64,000 nt of DNA from Streptomyces sp. NL15-2K (GCF_030551255.1 NZ_CP130630.1:5499501-5563500), one strand, 5' to 3'. Shown: positions 7,601-15,751, counted from the first letter of the stretch. Notes: a model not told the origin generated them from the sequence alone. A program made the numbers and translations.

Positions 7601-8542
7601 GTGAAGACGTACCTGGTCGGTTCGCGCGCAAGCAATCTGGCTAAGGTCCAAGTGCGGGAATATCTCGCCCCACTTCGCGAGCGATTTCCAGGGATCATTT
7701 TCACGCACCGAGTCATTCTCGAAGGCGGCGACAAGGACCGGAAGTCTCGGCTGTCCGACGTGTCGGCGACTAGCGGTGGTAGTGCATTCAGTTCAGAGCA
7801 AGAAGCCGCCCTGAGCAGGGGGGACGTGGATGTCGTAATCCACTCGCTCAAAGACCTGCCGACCGCGAACCCGCCCGGCCTGATCCTATTGCCATCCCCC
7901 GGCCGTGAGGATGTGCGGGATGCCCTCTGCGGGAGCACTCTGTCCGGCTTGCGGAAAGGGGCGAAGGTTGGAACTGGTGCCCCTCGGCGAATTGCCCAGC
8001 TCCTGGCTGTCCGCCCGGACCTCGAAATCATTCCGATCCGGGGGAACGTCCCGCCTCGCCTGAAGAAGATTGAGACCATGGGTCTCGACGCCGTGGTCTT
8101 GGCAGCGGCTGGGCTTCGGCGCCTGGGCCTCGACGAGGAGATTGGTGAACTGCTGCCTCTGGATCTCTTCCCGCCCTCTCCTGGACAGGGTGCGCTGGGC
8201 ATTCAGGTCCGCCAGAACAGCACTGAACTCCAGGAAATCCTGTCCAGCGTCGGGGATACGGCCGTTGACGCGCAGGTGCGGGCGGAACGGGCCTTGCTCG
8301 CCGAACTGCACGGCGGATGCAGCGTGCCCGTGGGCGCGTACGCCGAAACCAGGCCGGACGGGTCCTTGTCGCTCTTCGCTCAGGTCACGTCGTTGGACGG
8401 CGCCCGGAGGGTTGAGGGCACGCTGTCCGGCACGGTCGGCGAGCCGGAGAAGCTCGGTGCGGCCCTGGCCGAGGAGCTGATCGACCAGGGCGCGCGTTCC
8501 ATCCTTGACGCGATTCGGGGCGAATCCGCGGTCAGCCGTTGA
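7601..8542 (+). CDS. hydroxymethylbilane synthase-like protein (divergent HemC paralogue)
   Basis: This 313-aa homologue of porphobilinogen deaminase has the typical length and domain order. Conserved are the catalytic Asp in HSLKDLP (D85), the Arg pair in GTGAPRR (R129-R130), IRGNVPPRL, PSPGQGALGIQVR and the dipyrromethane cofactor Cys in GGCSVPVGAYAE (C240). Divergent positions are notable: the usual LAKxGGKGLFxKELE segment reads LSDVSATSGGSAFSSEQE, losing the conserved lysines, and GTSSLRR has become GTGAPRR. GTG at 7601 is preferred because CAGGAG lies 9 nt upstream and the protein then starts at the normal HemC position. It converges with and overlaps the HemB-like gene by 11 bp. Being mobile-element cargo, it is probably a second, specialised copy. 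Confidence 0.85.
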   Translation: MKTYLVGSRASNLAKVQVREYLAPLRERFPGIIFTHRVILEGGDKDRKSRLSDVSATSGGSAFSSEQEAALSRGDVDVVIHSLKDLPTANPPGLILLPSPGREDVRDALCGSTLSGLRKGAKVGTGAPRRIAQLLAVRPDLEIIPIRGNVPPRLKKIETMGLDAVVLAAAGLRRLGLDEEIGELLPLDLFPPSPGQGALGIQVRQNSTELQEILSSVGDTAVDAQVRAERALLAELHGGCSVPVGAYAETRPDGSLSLFAQVTSLDGARRVEGTLSGTVGEPEKLGAALAEELIDQGARSILDAIRGESAVSR

Positions 8543-9503
8543 GGTAGCGGGCGATGTCCAGAGCCGCGTACGTGATGCTGGCCTCCGCCCCTCCTCGCTT
8601 CAGCATGGTGAAGAGTTCCACCAGCCGGCGCACGTCCCGCTTGCCGGTTGCGGTGTCCATGTGCGAGAGGGTGGTGTATTCGCCCGAGACCGAGAACGGG
8701 AAGAGAGGTGCCAGCGTGCGCTTCTTGAGCTCGGTGAGCACGTCGGCGCTGAACATCGCGGGTTCGAGCAGGAGCATGTCCGCGCCGTCGCCGACGAGCT
8801 GAAGAGCGGTGTCGATGAACTGCTCGGGCTTGCCGGGGTTGATCTGGAACTCGCGGTCGGAGCCCGCCTGCGGGGTGGCGCCCATCGTGAGCCGGAAGCC
8901 GTCGTAGAGACTGCTCCAGAAGATGACGTGCGGCATGATCGACACACTCTCGTGCCCTGCCGCGTTCAGCGCCTCGCGGGCGCCCTTGGTGGTCCCGACG
9001 ACCATGGAGGCCGGCCCCACGATGTCGGCTCCCGCCGCCGCGTGCGTGACGGCCTGCCGGGACGTCACGTCGATGGTGGCAGCGATGTCCGGGCGCCCGT
9101 GCCCGTCGGTGACGTAGCAGAAGCCGGTGTCGGTGTACGAACACAGGCAGGTCTCCGTCATGACGGCGATCTCGGCTTCCGCGTCCTTCGCCGTCCGCAC
9201 CGCGCGGGCCATCAGGGCATCCGGAACGACGGAGAACTCGCCGGCGGCGTCACGCTGGGTGGACTCCGCGAAGATCTTGACGGAGCGAATGCCGAGCTGC
9301 TTGGCCTGGCGCATCACTGCCGGGAGCTGCGCGACCGTGAGAGTCGGCATAGCGCGGTCGGCCTCCTCCTCGGTGACCAGTAAGACCAAGGACAGGTCGG
9401 CAGGGTCGAGCGGCGGGCCTTCGAGGAAGCGGCGAACGGCCGGACGGCTGCGGAGCGGGCTTGTGGCTCCATGAGTTCGGGCGGGTGGCGCGGTGACGCT
9501 CAT
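8532..9503 (-). CDS. porphobilinogen synthase-like protein lacking both catalytic lysines
   Basis: This 323-aa protein is clearly HemB-like over its length: zinc-type cysteines in ETCLCSYTDTGFC (C119, C121, C129), HAAAGADIVGPASM, FRLTMG, SDREFQINPGK and FSVSGEYTTLS. Both Schiff-base lysines of the family are replaced. The SYAxKxASxFYGPFR region reads IMPHVIFWSSLYDGFR, with Ile194 in place of Lys. The MVKPA region reads LLLEPA, with Glu247 in place of Lys. Normal condensation of two 5-aminolevulinates is therefore not expected. It may be a neofunctionalised enzyme or a non-catalytic partner. The ATG has GAGGGA just upstream. It follows the 63-aa peptide gene and a strong hairpin on the same strand. 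Confidence 0.85.
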   Translation of the reverse strand: MSVTAPPARTHGATSPLRSRPAVRRFLEGPPLDPADLSLVLLVTEEEADRAMPTLTVAQLPAVMRQAKQLGIRSVKIFAESTQRDAAGEFSVVPDALMARAVRTAKDAEAEIAVMTETCLCSYTDTGFCYVTDGHGRPDIAATIDVTSRQAVTHAAAGADIVGPASMVVGTTKGAREALNAAGHESVSIMPHVIFWSSLYDGFRLTMGATPQAGSDREFQINPGKPEQFIDTALQLVGDGADMLLLEPAMFSADVLTELKKRTLAPLFPFSVSGEYTTLSHMDTATGKRDVRRLVELFTMLKRGGAEASITYAALDIARYLNG

Positions 9504-9538
9504 CAGTCCCTCGTTTCGTCGTCGGGTGGCGCAATGTG

Positions 9539-9586
9539 CCCGTCGGCAGGCACGGAGAGATATGCGGATTGGTGCCTGCCGACGGG
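9539..9586. terminator. 15-bp perfect hairpin between peptide gene and hemB-like gene
   Basis: CCCGTCGGCAGGCAC (9539-9553) pairs perfectly with GTGCCTGCCGACGGG (9572-9586) across an 18-nt loop. It lies directly after the 63-aa gene and 36 nt before the hemB-like start, both minus strand. It could terminate most transcripts and let some read through, as between precursor-peptide and enzyme genes, or be an operator. There is no U-run. Confidence 0.55.
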
Positions 9587-9607
9587 GGTCTGGGTGGGCG
9601 CGCGGCT

Positions 9608-9799
9608 CTACGTCTGCCCCAGGTGCTTGAGGTCCGCGAGCTTGGCTGCGGCGTCCTCCGCAGCGTCGGTGCCGACCTGACGGGCGGCTGAGGGGAGCCC
9701 TTCGTCCTTGGCGACGCCGATCCCGGCGCCTACCGCGCCGATGAGGTCGAACAGCTCGTCGTCGTCAAGTTCCTGTGGTTTCTGTTCTTCGGTTGCCAA
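9608..9799 (-). CDS. 63-aa acidic small protein, unknown
   Basis: This small gene starts at TTG 9799, four nt after an AGAGAGGTG ribosome binding site. Its product has an acidic N-terminal half (TEEQKPQELDDDELFDLIGA), then GAVGAGIG, then an Ala-rich helical half ending LKHLGQT, with no cysteine. Upstream extension to 10048 gives a Pro/Arg-rich sequence that is not credible. The layout resembles a leader/core precursor peptide: acidic leader, Gly-rich junction, strong hairpin downstream, unusual enzyme gene next. No known precursor family was recognised. It could equally be an ordinary small regulatory or helper protein. Confidence 0.55.
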   Translation of the reverse strand: MATEEQKPQELDDDELFDLIGAVGAGIGVAKDEGLPSAARQVGTDAAEDAAAKLADLKHLGQT

Positions 9800-9932
9800 G
9801 GCACCTCTCTTCTTCTCGTGGTCGGGGCGGCCCCGTCCCTGCCGCGACCCGTCCTTCTGAGGTCTTGGGGGAGCCTCCAGTTCGAACGGCAGGGACGGGG
9901 GGCGAGGGCCCGCCCATGGCGCGGCTGCCCAG

Positions 9933-10232
9933 CTACGCGACATGGGCGGGCGGTCTGTCGAGTGGCGCGCTGGTGGGCCACTGGGTGATGGGGCGAGGCG
10001 GTGCGGGCGCGGGCGTCCGGGGGCGCTGTTGGCGTACGGCTCGCTCACTCATCGTGTAGTGGAGCTGTTCGAGCCTGAACACGCACCACTGGCAGGCTTG
10101 GAGGGCGAAGGTCTCGCCTGCCACGGTGATATCGCCGATCTCCGTCACGGGAAGTCCGGTCCGCTCGCACCTGAAGCAGTTCCCTCCTTGCCAGTCGAAC
10201 CGGCTCCACAGCTCGGCGGGCTTCAGTCCCAT
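9933..10232 (-). CDS. small protein with paired CxxC motifs
   Basis: This 99-aa protein starts at ATG 10232 with GGAGGAGGGG about 8 nt upstream and overlaps the stop of the HATPase gene by 10 bp, so the two are coupled. Two CxxC pairs, NCFRC (residues 19-22) and CQWC near residue 50, flank ERTGLPVTEIGDITVAGETF and suggest a zinc ribbon. A Pro/Arg-rich tail of about 35 residues follows. No family was recognised, but small zinc-ribbon proteins often accompany AbaA/WhiJ-type regulatory sets in Streptomyces. Confidence 0.65.
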   Translation of the reverse strand: MGLKPAELWSRFDWQGGNCFRCERTGLPVTEIGDITVAGETFALQACQWCVFRLEQLHYTMSERAVRQQRPRTPAPAPPRPITQWPTSAPLDRPPAHVA

Positions 10233-10948
10233 TCCGGCCCCTCCTCCGCGAGGTGAGGCAGAGGAGTTCCGCCGACCAGGGGCACGAAGCGCACCGGACG
10301 GGCATGCCAGACGAACTTGTACGGGCCGGCCGAGAGGGGCAGCGTGAACTCCTCGCCGTTCTTCAAGGCTTCGGCAGGCTCGCGCCATCCGTCGGACAGC
10401 CAGTCCCAGACGTAGCCAACCACTGACGCGTCGATGGCCGAGGCGATGACGCGCATCTGGATGCGAGCCCAACGGATCGCGCGGTCCGGCGTGGGGATGG
10501 CCGCGAGGGCGAGCTGCTTGCCGTCCTCCTGGCGCCACTCGCACCAGAACCCCGACTTGGGCACCACCGGTTCCGGTACTGCGATGGTGCACCACGTGAG
10601 GGTGCCGTCCTCGCTGCTCCCCCAGTCCTCGGCGAGGGCGTCGACGATCAGCATGCCGCGACCGCTCTCCTCGTCGTCGGCCGGTCTCTTCACCTGAGGC
10701 CGGCCCGGAGTTCCGTCAGCCACCTCGATGCGGACCTCGCCCCGCCAGTACGAGACGGAGAAGCTGACGTCCTCCGTCTCGCCGTATCGGATGGCGTTGG
10801 TGACCAACTCGCTGCTGAGCAGGTTGGCCGTGTCGATGCAGGAGCCGATCCCCCACAGCCGGAGGTGAGCGGCACTGATGCGGCGCAGCTGCCCTACTCG
10901 CTGCGGTGCTCGGGTGCAGGAGACGACGAAGCGAACTGGCTGGTCCAT
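10223..10948 (-). CDS. HATPase_c_2 (anti-sigma/AbaA-like) ATP-binding regulator
   Basis: This 241-aa protein has an N-terminal GHKL ATPase domain of the serine-kinase anti-sigma type: N-box LLSSELVTNAIRYG, G1 box IEVADGTPG and G2 box EESGRGMLIVDALAEDWG. About 110 residues of unassigned sequence follow, rich in aromatic residues (GYVWDWLSDGWREP). The ATG at 10948 has GGGGAG 4 nt upstream and begins right before the domain; the frame upstream of it is not credible. Proteins of this type, next to XRE-DUF5753 and DUF397 genes, form abundant regulatory modules in Streptomyces affecting development and antibiotic production. Target and partner are unknown. Confidence 0.78.
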   Translation of the reverse strand: MDQPVRFVVSCTRAPQRVGQLRRISAAHLRLWGIGSCIDTANLLSSELVTNAIRYGETEDVSFSVSYWRGEVRIEVADGTPGRPQVKRPADDEESGRGMLIVDALAEDWGSSEDGTLTWCTIAVPEPVVPKSGFWCEWRQEDGKQLALAAIPTPDRAIRWARIQMRVIASAIDASVVGYVWDWLSDGWREPAEALKNGEEFTLPLSAGPYKFVWHARPVRFVPLVGGTPLPHLAEEGPEWD

Positions 10949-11311
10949 GTCTCTCCCCGGACCGTGTACCTGCGGAACCCTTCCCTGCGGCGGAACAGCA
11001 CTGGCTATGCCGCCGGAAGCGCTCCGTAATCTCCCGCACGTCGCCTCGGGAGCGGTTGCACTCTGCAAGGCAAGAGCCATCGCTGTCCTCCGCACGTCAC
11101 GGGCAGGAAGGTTGCTCTCGGCGCCGCACCTCAGGCGCGTCCGCCGGCTTCCCTTGGTTGCTCGGGTTTGGAGATGACCGTAGGACGGCTGTCTCTCAAC
11201 CCCCAAGGAGATTGCGCGAGTTTGCAGCAAGTCGATTGACGGGGCAGAGCACCTCCCAGACCATCGTCATGTCGCGCAAACCGGCGCAAGGCAGCGGACG
11301 GGAGAGCAGCC
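10949..11311. promoter_or_regulatory. divergent intergenic region
   Basis: These 363 bp separate the leftward HATPase operon from the rightward DUF6879/XRE/DUF397 operon and must hold both promoters. A TTGACG at about 11236 could be a -35 element for the rightward operon, without a clear -10. No open frame here is convincing. Confidence 0.4.
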
Positions 11312-11719
11312 GTGAAGCTACGGTTCCTTGGTAAGAACTCCACCCCCGGAGACAGCCCCACCCTGTACGCCAGTGACCAGGACAGCTACGTCATTCAAGG
11401 CTGGAAGGTGTTCGCGAACGACTTGCTCATGCGGCTCGACGTGCCGAAGGGCCAGACGGTGATCGAGGTGCCGCCGGAGCTGTTCGAGCACCTCACGAAG
11501 GATGAGCACGAGACCGGCGAGATCAAGCGCTTCACCGCCCCGATCATGATCGTCACAGAACAGGGCACATGCATCCTGCAGGGGCCGGAAATGCACGATC
11601 CCGAGGCGCTGAGTCAGATGCGGATGCCCGACTATGAGACCTGCATCGAGGTCCCCAAGTCCTCGATCACGGCCCTACTGGAGGAGAACGGTGGACCTGA
11701 TCACCCCAGCCCAGCGTGA
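11312..11719 (+). CDS. conserved small protein upstream of DUF6879 gene
   Basis: This 135-aa soluble protein starts at GTG 11312 after a GGGAG site, with normal codon bias. Segments such as SYVIQGWKVFANDLLMRLDV, TVIEVPPELFEHL and CIEVPKSSITALLEENG suggest an alpha/beta protein with repeated EVP strands. The C-terminus overlaps the DUF6879 gene by 29 bp. Proteins of this kind commonly precede DUF6879 genes in Streptomyces; no function is established. It is probably part of the same regulatory operon as the XRE and DUF397 genes. Confidence 0.65.
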   Translation: MKLRFLGKNSTPGDSPTLYASDQDSYVIQGWKVFANDLLMRLDVPKGQTVIEVPPELFEHLTKDEHETGEIKRFTAPIMIVTEQGTCILQGPEMHDPEALSQMRMPDYETCIEVPKSSITALLEENGGPDHPSPA

Positions 11720-12215
11720 CGAGCTGTTCAACAGCTTCGAACGCGACGCCTTCCACCTGGAGCTGAGGGACGACTACGGGTCTCCCGTCGAGGACACGCC
11801 CTACGCACGGTGGCAGCGGGGCGAGCCGGACGACTACGCGTGGCTCGACCCTTGGATGAGGCTGATGAAGCGCGTGACGGGCGAAGGGAAGACCGTCAGG
11901 CGCGTCCGGGTCATCACGGAACCGCACTCCCAATACGTCGGCTGGGAACACTCGTTGACCCACCTCAACCTGGAGGCCGGCGAGGACATCCGATGGCTTC
12001 CGCGGCACCAGCTGCCAGAGGGCATCACGTTCCCGGTCGACAGCAACGACTGGTGGCTGTTCGACGACCGTCTCCTCGCCGTCGGCCACTTCGACCTCGA
12101 GGGTCGAGTGCTGGGGTCGGAAATCGTCGAGGACCCGGACACCGTGGCCGAGTGCGTCCGCGTACGTGACATCCTCTGGGCCGCCGCCATCCCACACGCC
12201 GAGTACAAGCCCTGA
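11691..12215 (+). CDS. DUF6879 family protein
   Basis: This 174-aa protein resembles the DUF6879 family: an FERDAFHLELRDDY start, the W-rich WQRGEPDDYAWLDPW, then GKTVRRVRVITEP, HLNLEAGEDIRWLPRHQLP, DWWLFDD and AECVRVRDILWAAA. GTG 11691 follows GAGGAG. The family is almost confined to streptomycetes and is regularly encoded beside XRE-DUF5753 and DUF397 genes, as here. It is presumed to be a component of that regulatory module; the mechanism is unknown. Confidence 0.8.
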   Translation: MDLITPAQRDELFNSFERDAFHLELRDDYGSPVEDTPYARWQRGEPDDYAWLDPWMRLMKRVTGEGKTVRRVRVITEPHSQYVGWEHSLTHLNLEAGEDIRWLPRHQLPEGITFPVDSNDWWLFDDRLLAVGHFDLEGRVLGSEIVEDPDTVAECVRVRDILWAAAIPHAEYKP

Positions 12216-12221
12216 CCATCA

Positions 12222-13076
12222 GTGAATAACCAAGCTCAAGAAGCACGCGAGGCGCTGGGTGCCCGGCTGCGCGGATTCCGGAAGGACGCGGGGTTCGCGA
12301 GCGGCCGGGCATTCGCCGTGGCCACCGGTTGGGCGGAGTCCAAGGTCTCTCGGCTGGAGAACGGCAAGCAGAACCCCAGCGAAGACGACATCCGTGTCTG
12401 GTGCATCAAGACCAACAGGCAAGAGCACGTAGATGACTTGATAGCCACGGTGCGGCACATCGACGAGCTGTGGCTGGAGTGGCGCCGGCAGCTGCAGACC
12501 GGGGCGGAACGACGGCAGCGCAAGGCCCTGCCGGTCTACGCCAAGACCAAGGTCTTCCGCATCTGGCACCCGACGCTGGTGTGGGGAACCCTCCAGACGG
12601 CGGACTACGCGGCCGAGACGTTCAGACAGGTCGTCGACTACTACGAGATCCCCGACGACGCGGAAGCCGCCACGGCCAAGCGGCTCGAACGGCAACAGTA
12701 CCTGTATCGGGGCAACCGGATCTTCAACGTGGTGCTCGGCGAACAGGCCCTCTACACCAACTTCGGCGGCCCGGAGGTGATGAAGGGGCAGCTCGACCGC
12801 CTGCTGGCGGTGATGCGCCTTCCCCGGCTGAGCCTGGGCATCATCCCCCGATCCGCACCCGTCGGCATCTGGCCCGGCAACTCCTTCTCGATGTTCGACG
12901 ACAAGCTCGTCCTCGTCGAGACCTACTCGGCGGAGTTCTCCGTCACCCAGCCGCGAGAAATCGAGCTGTACACCAAGGCGTTCGCCCTCTTGAAGCAGTC
13001 AGCGGTCTACGGACCCGCCGTCCGAGACCTCGTCCTCACAGCGATCCACCACTTCGATCAGATGCCGAGCGACTAG
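12222..13076 (+). CDS. XRE-family regulator with DUF5753 (WhiJ-like)
   Basis: This 284-aa protein has an N-terminal helix-turn-helix of the XRE type (about residues 8-60: ALGARLRGFRKDAGFASG, then AESKVSRLENGKQNP). A long DUF5753 region follows (about 95-275), with the family phrases LVWGTLQTADYA, RQQYLYRG, LGEQALYTNFGG and GIIPRSAP. Such WhiJ-like proteins repress developmental or metabolic genes and are relieved by a partner DUF397 protein. Here the DUF397 gene follows 9 bp later. It is six bases downstream of the DUF6879 gene, so an operon is likely. The start is GTG with a weak ribosome binding site. Confidence 0.88.
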   Translation: MNNQAQEAREALGARLRGFRKDAGFASGRAFAVATGWAESKVSRLENGKQNPSEDDIRVWCIKTNRQEHVDDLIATVRHIDELWLEWRRQLQTGAERRQRKALPVYAKTKVFRIWHPTLVWGTLQTADYAAETFRQVVDYYEIPDDAEAATAKRLERQQYLYRGNRIFNVVLGEQALYTNFGGPEVMKGQLDRLLAVMRLPRLSLGIIPRSAPVGIWPGNSFSMFDDKLVLVETYSAEFSVTQPREIELYTKAFALLKQSAVYGPAVRDLVLTAIHHFDQMPSD

Positions 13077-13085
13077 GAGAGCACC

Positions 13086-13268
13086 ATGCAGCCCGTGGCC
13101 CCGAACTGGCGTACCAGCTCCTACACAGGGACGGAGAACTGCGTTGAAGTGGCCGACAACGACCCGAAGCACGTGATGGTTCGGGACACGAAGGCCCGCG
13201 ACCGGGGAATCCTGGCCGTCCAGCGAACCGCCTGGACGGCATTCGTGGAGCACGCCAAGCAGGGATAG
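13086..13268 (+). CDS. DUF397 protein, partner of the XRE regulator
   Basis: This 60-aa protein has the DUF397 pattern: NWRTSSYTGTENCVEVA, VMVRDTKARDRGILAV and WTAFVEHAKQG. The ATG is preceded by AGGAGAGCACC. DUF397 proteins pair with XRE-DUF5753 regulators, in some cases as antagonists or toxin-antitoxin-like partners. Its place just after such a gene fits that role. Confidence 0.88.
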   Translation: MQPVAPNWRTSSYTGTENCVEVADNDPKHVMVRDTKARDRGILAVQRTAWTAFVEHAKQG

Positions 13269-13555
13269 TGCTGAGGGTGTTCGGCCGGCCCTCTGAGGCG
13301 AGCATCGCACTCCCCCGTGGCCTACCTCGTCGGACACCTCACCTGGCTCCGGCTGGGCCTTCCTACCCCGTGGAGCGACTACGACCGCTAGCGCAAGACC
13401 ACCGCGACAACTGGAGCTGAACCCGCCCGGAGCGCTCGCCGCCCTTCCGCGCGAAGCCGAAGTTGCGGAGGCACGGCTCAGTCCGCGTCCGGCGCTGCCG
13501 ACTCAGCCTCCGCCAGCAGCAGATAATCGGTCGGGTGTGGAGTCGTGGCGGGAGG

Positions 13556-15751
13556 CTATCCGACGGTCGGCGGCACTGCGCGAACAATTTTGAGGAATTG
13601 CTCCCCACTCACATGGAGGTCCAGCAGGGTCTTATGTGGAAGATTTGACCGACCGAATTTTCCCCCTCGGTGCAGTCGACTTGTGTCCACTATGGCGTGC
13701 ATGGAACGCGCGCCATGAATATACTCACCGACTCCGAGGAAAGCCCTGACTACGCCTTCGTCGACGTCAAGCTCTTTTTCGTTGTCCCGGTTGACTCTTT
13801 TTCCTATGCCGGCGTCATTGAGGAAGTGGTTGAGGAGGAGCGCACGATGGAACATCCAGCCTGCTTCTTCCTCATGTTGATCGGGTCCAGGGTTGGGGCC
13901 AACTACATCTAGATAACCCTGAAGACGACTGGCGAAATCGCCGGCCTTCGAATGACCCTTGACCTTGATGGCGTTTTCCATAAAATCCGCGTAACGATGG
14001 AAGATTCCCCCGGCGAAGACAAAGATTGCCCGTCCAACAGGATGAACGATTTCACCTTGCTGAAAAGTGCCGTCCTGCATGGGCGACAGAAAGTACGGAA
14101 GCCAACCCAATGGCGTTCCATCGTAGTTTGAATCGAATTCATCCCAGAAGACCAAGGGCGCTTCGCCCTCAAGAGCCCTATCCCTGACTTGATGCAACCC
14201 AGCGATCAGACTGGCGACAGATTCGAACTGCGAGACATTGAAGGTTAGCCCGCCTTTCCGATCGGGATACAGAGATTCGACGACTTCCCGAACAGCGAAT
14301 GACTTCCCGTCACCTGGCCTGCCAAATACCGCTATCGAGCGAGGCTTGGTCTTCGTTCGATCATCGATATACTCGCGTATTAGGTTCTGCACAATCCGCA
14401 GACCTTCAATCTCATGCAAATCAGCCGTGATGAGTTTATTAAATTTGGCGACGGGAACCCCCTTCAGCTTGTCACGTCCTTGCAAAGCGACGCTCACTGC
14501 CTTCGTCTCCAATGAATCAGCGGTCGTAAATCGGGACAGAATCGACCAGGTGGGTAGCTCAGATCCTAGTCTGGGCTCTGGGACACGGACACTTTCGAAT
14601 TGATCCTTCGCCTTATACTTCTTGCTCATGCACCCGTTGAAGAATTCCATCCTTCCTGGCTTCCTTCTGCTCTCTGACTCACCAAATGGTTGGGAATGGA
14701 AACCTAGCTCACGGATCGCATGCATGGCGGAAAGACCCAGGTGAACGCCCTCAGAGACGGCTTCATTGAGCCCAGCCCCGTCCCCCGACCTGTCCAACTT
14801 CATCTCGCGCTTCAGCAGCGAACGTGCGATTGCGGCGGCAAGAGCTTGCGTGTATCCGAACATGCCCCCATCGTTACTTTTCTCCCAAGTTCCCTCCGTG
14901 AACTCCCGGTGAAAATACAAGACGTGCCGAGAGGGGCCTTCCGTACGGTCCACGAGGAACGCGCCAGCGGGACCAAAGGAGATCACCAGCCTCTTGTATT
15001 GAGCAAGAGTCCTCAGTGCTGCATGTGGGCTGCTGGTAGCTCGATTGAGCTCTGCTAGAACATCTTGGGTGGAACGCTCCCAGGAAAGGCCACGGCTTAT
15101 TGCTGCGCCAACTTCTCGCAGACTCGCAGCTGTCACTATGGGTATGATTCGCTTCTCATGCCCGAAGGAGTTGGAAATCTCTTGCCAGAGGGCGCTATCC
15201 CCCTTTAGCACCTGCGTTCCGAGTTTTACGATTATCCAGGCATCATCATTTTTCCCGGCTAGCTCGAATACGGACTTACGCACATTTTCGCTGTTTCCGA
15301 ATCCGAAACCTGCATCATCGATGAGGAGCAGAGACAGCTCTTCATTGTCATCGACTTTTGGCTGATCAAGAGGACCTAGTCCGTCGTGCTGTGCATGAAA
15401 TCCGAGGAACTCGCGCACACGCACCCGCCGTTCGACTTCCTCACTCTTCTTCTCCGGCAACGGGAAGAATTGTACTATGTTGTACGAGTGATGGAACCGA
15501 TTGTCGCGACTTGAGGGTTTATCGAGGATATCTTTGGAGATTTCCTGGCCGCGCACTTTTGCCTTATTTCCAACGGCCATTTGGACAAGTTGACAGAGGC
15601 CGAGCGCACCACCCCAATGCCAGTGGGTAGTGGCTACTGAATTCAGGCGTTCTTCCATCGTTGGGCACCGATGGTCTGGCAGCATCACAGCCCAGTCAAT
15701 CGTCGGATCACCGGTTACGGCAATAACGTGCCTAGTGTCCTTGGAGTCCAT
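13556..15751 (-). CDS. low-GC AAA ATPase fused to a kinase-like N-terminal domain
   Basis: This large, isolated gene encodes 731 aa from ATG 15751 (GGGGA 7 nt upstream); a longer frame starts at 15820. The C-terminal half is an AAA-type ATPase with Walker A GRPGDGKS (about residue 476) and Walker B PLVFWDEFD (about 529). The N-terminal half has ribokinase-like phrases: HVIAVTGDPTIDWAV near the start, AWIIVKLGTQVL, and LVISFGPAGAFLVDR. It may bind sugar or nucleotide but lacks a clear GAGD motif. Base composition is markedly less GC-rich than its neighbours, a sign of recent transfer. Single large ATPases of this kind on mobile elements are often defence genes; that role is only inference. Confidence 0.75.
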   Translation of the reverse strand: MDSKDTRHVIAVTGDPTIDWAVMLPDHRCPTMEERLNSVATTHWHWGGALGLCQLVQMAVGNKAKVRGQEISKDILDKPSSRDNRFHHSYNIVQFFPLPEKKSEEVERRVRVREFLGFHAQHDGLGPLDQPKVDDNEELSLLLIDDAGFGFGNSENVRKSVFELAGKNDDAWIIVKLGTQVLKGDSALWQEISNSFGHEKRIIPIVTAASLREVGAAISRGLSWERSTQDVLAELNRATSSPHAALRTLAQYKRLVISFGPAGAFLVDRTEGPSRHVLYFHREFTEGTWEKSNDGGMFGYTQALAAAIARSLLKREMKLDRSGDGAGLNEAVSEGVHLGLSAMHAIRELGFHSQPFGESESRRKPGRMEFFNGCMSKKYKAKDQFESVRVPEPRLGSELPTWSILSRFTTADSLETKAVSVALQGRDKLKGVPVAKFNKLITADLHEIEGLRIVQNLIREYIDDRTKTKPRSIAVFGRPGDGKSFAVREVVESLYPDRKGGLTFNVSQFESVASLIAGLHQVRDRALEGEAPLVFWDEFDSNYDGTPLGWLPYFLSPMQDGTFQQGEIVHPVGRAIFVFAGGIFHRYADFMENAIKVKGHSKAGDFASRLQGYLDVVGPNPGPDQHEEEAGWMFHRALLLNHFLNDAGIGKRVNRDNEKELDVDEGVVRAFLGVGEYIHGARSMHAIVDTSRLHRGGKFGRSNLPHKTLLDLHVSGEQFLKIVRAVPPTVG

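Noticed and set aside
6815..7708. 297-aa open frame on the minus strand
   Set aside because: It runs across the palindrome and the hemC-like start, with Arg/Pro-rich sequence, no ribosome binding site and no recognisable domain.
9800..10048. N-terminal extension of the 63-aa peptide gene
   Set aside because: It is Pro/Arg-rich and non-coding in character, overlaps the CxxC protein gene, and a good ribosome binding site precedes the internal TTG.
13317..13391. 24-aa frame VAYLVGHLTWLRLGLPTP after the DUF397 gene
   Set aside because: It has no ribosome binding site and no neighbour dependence; too short to support, possibly a remnant.
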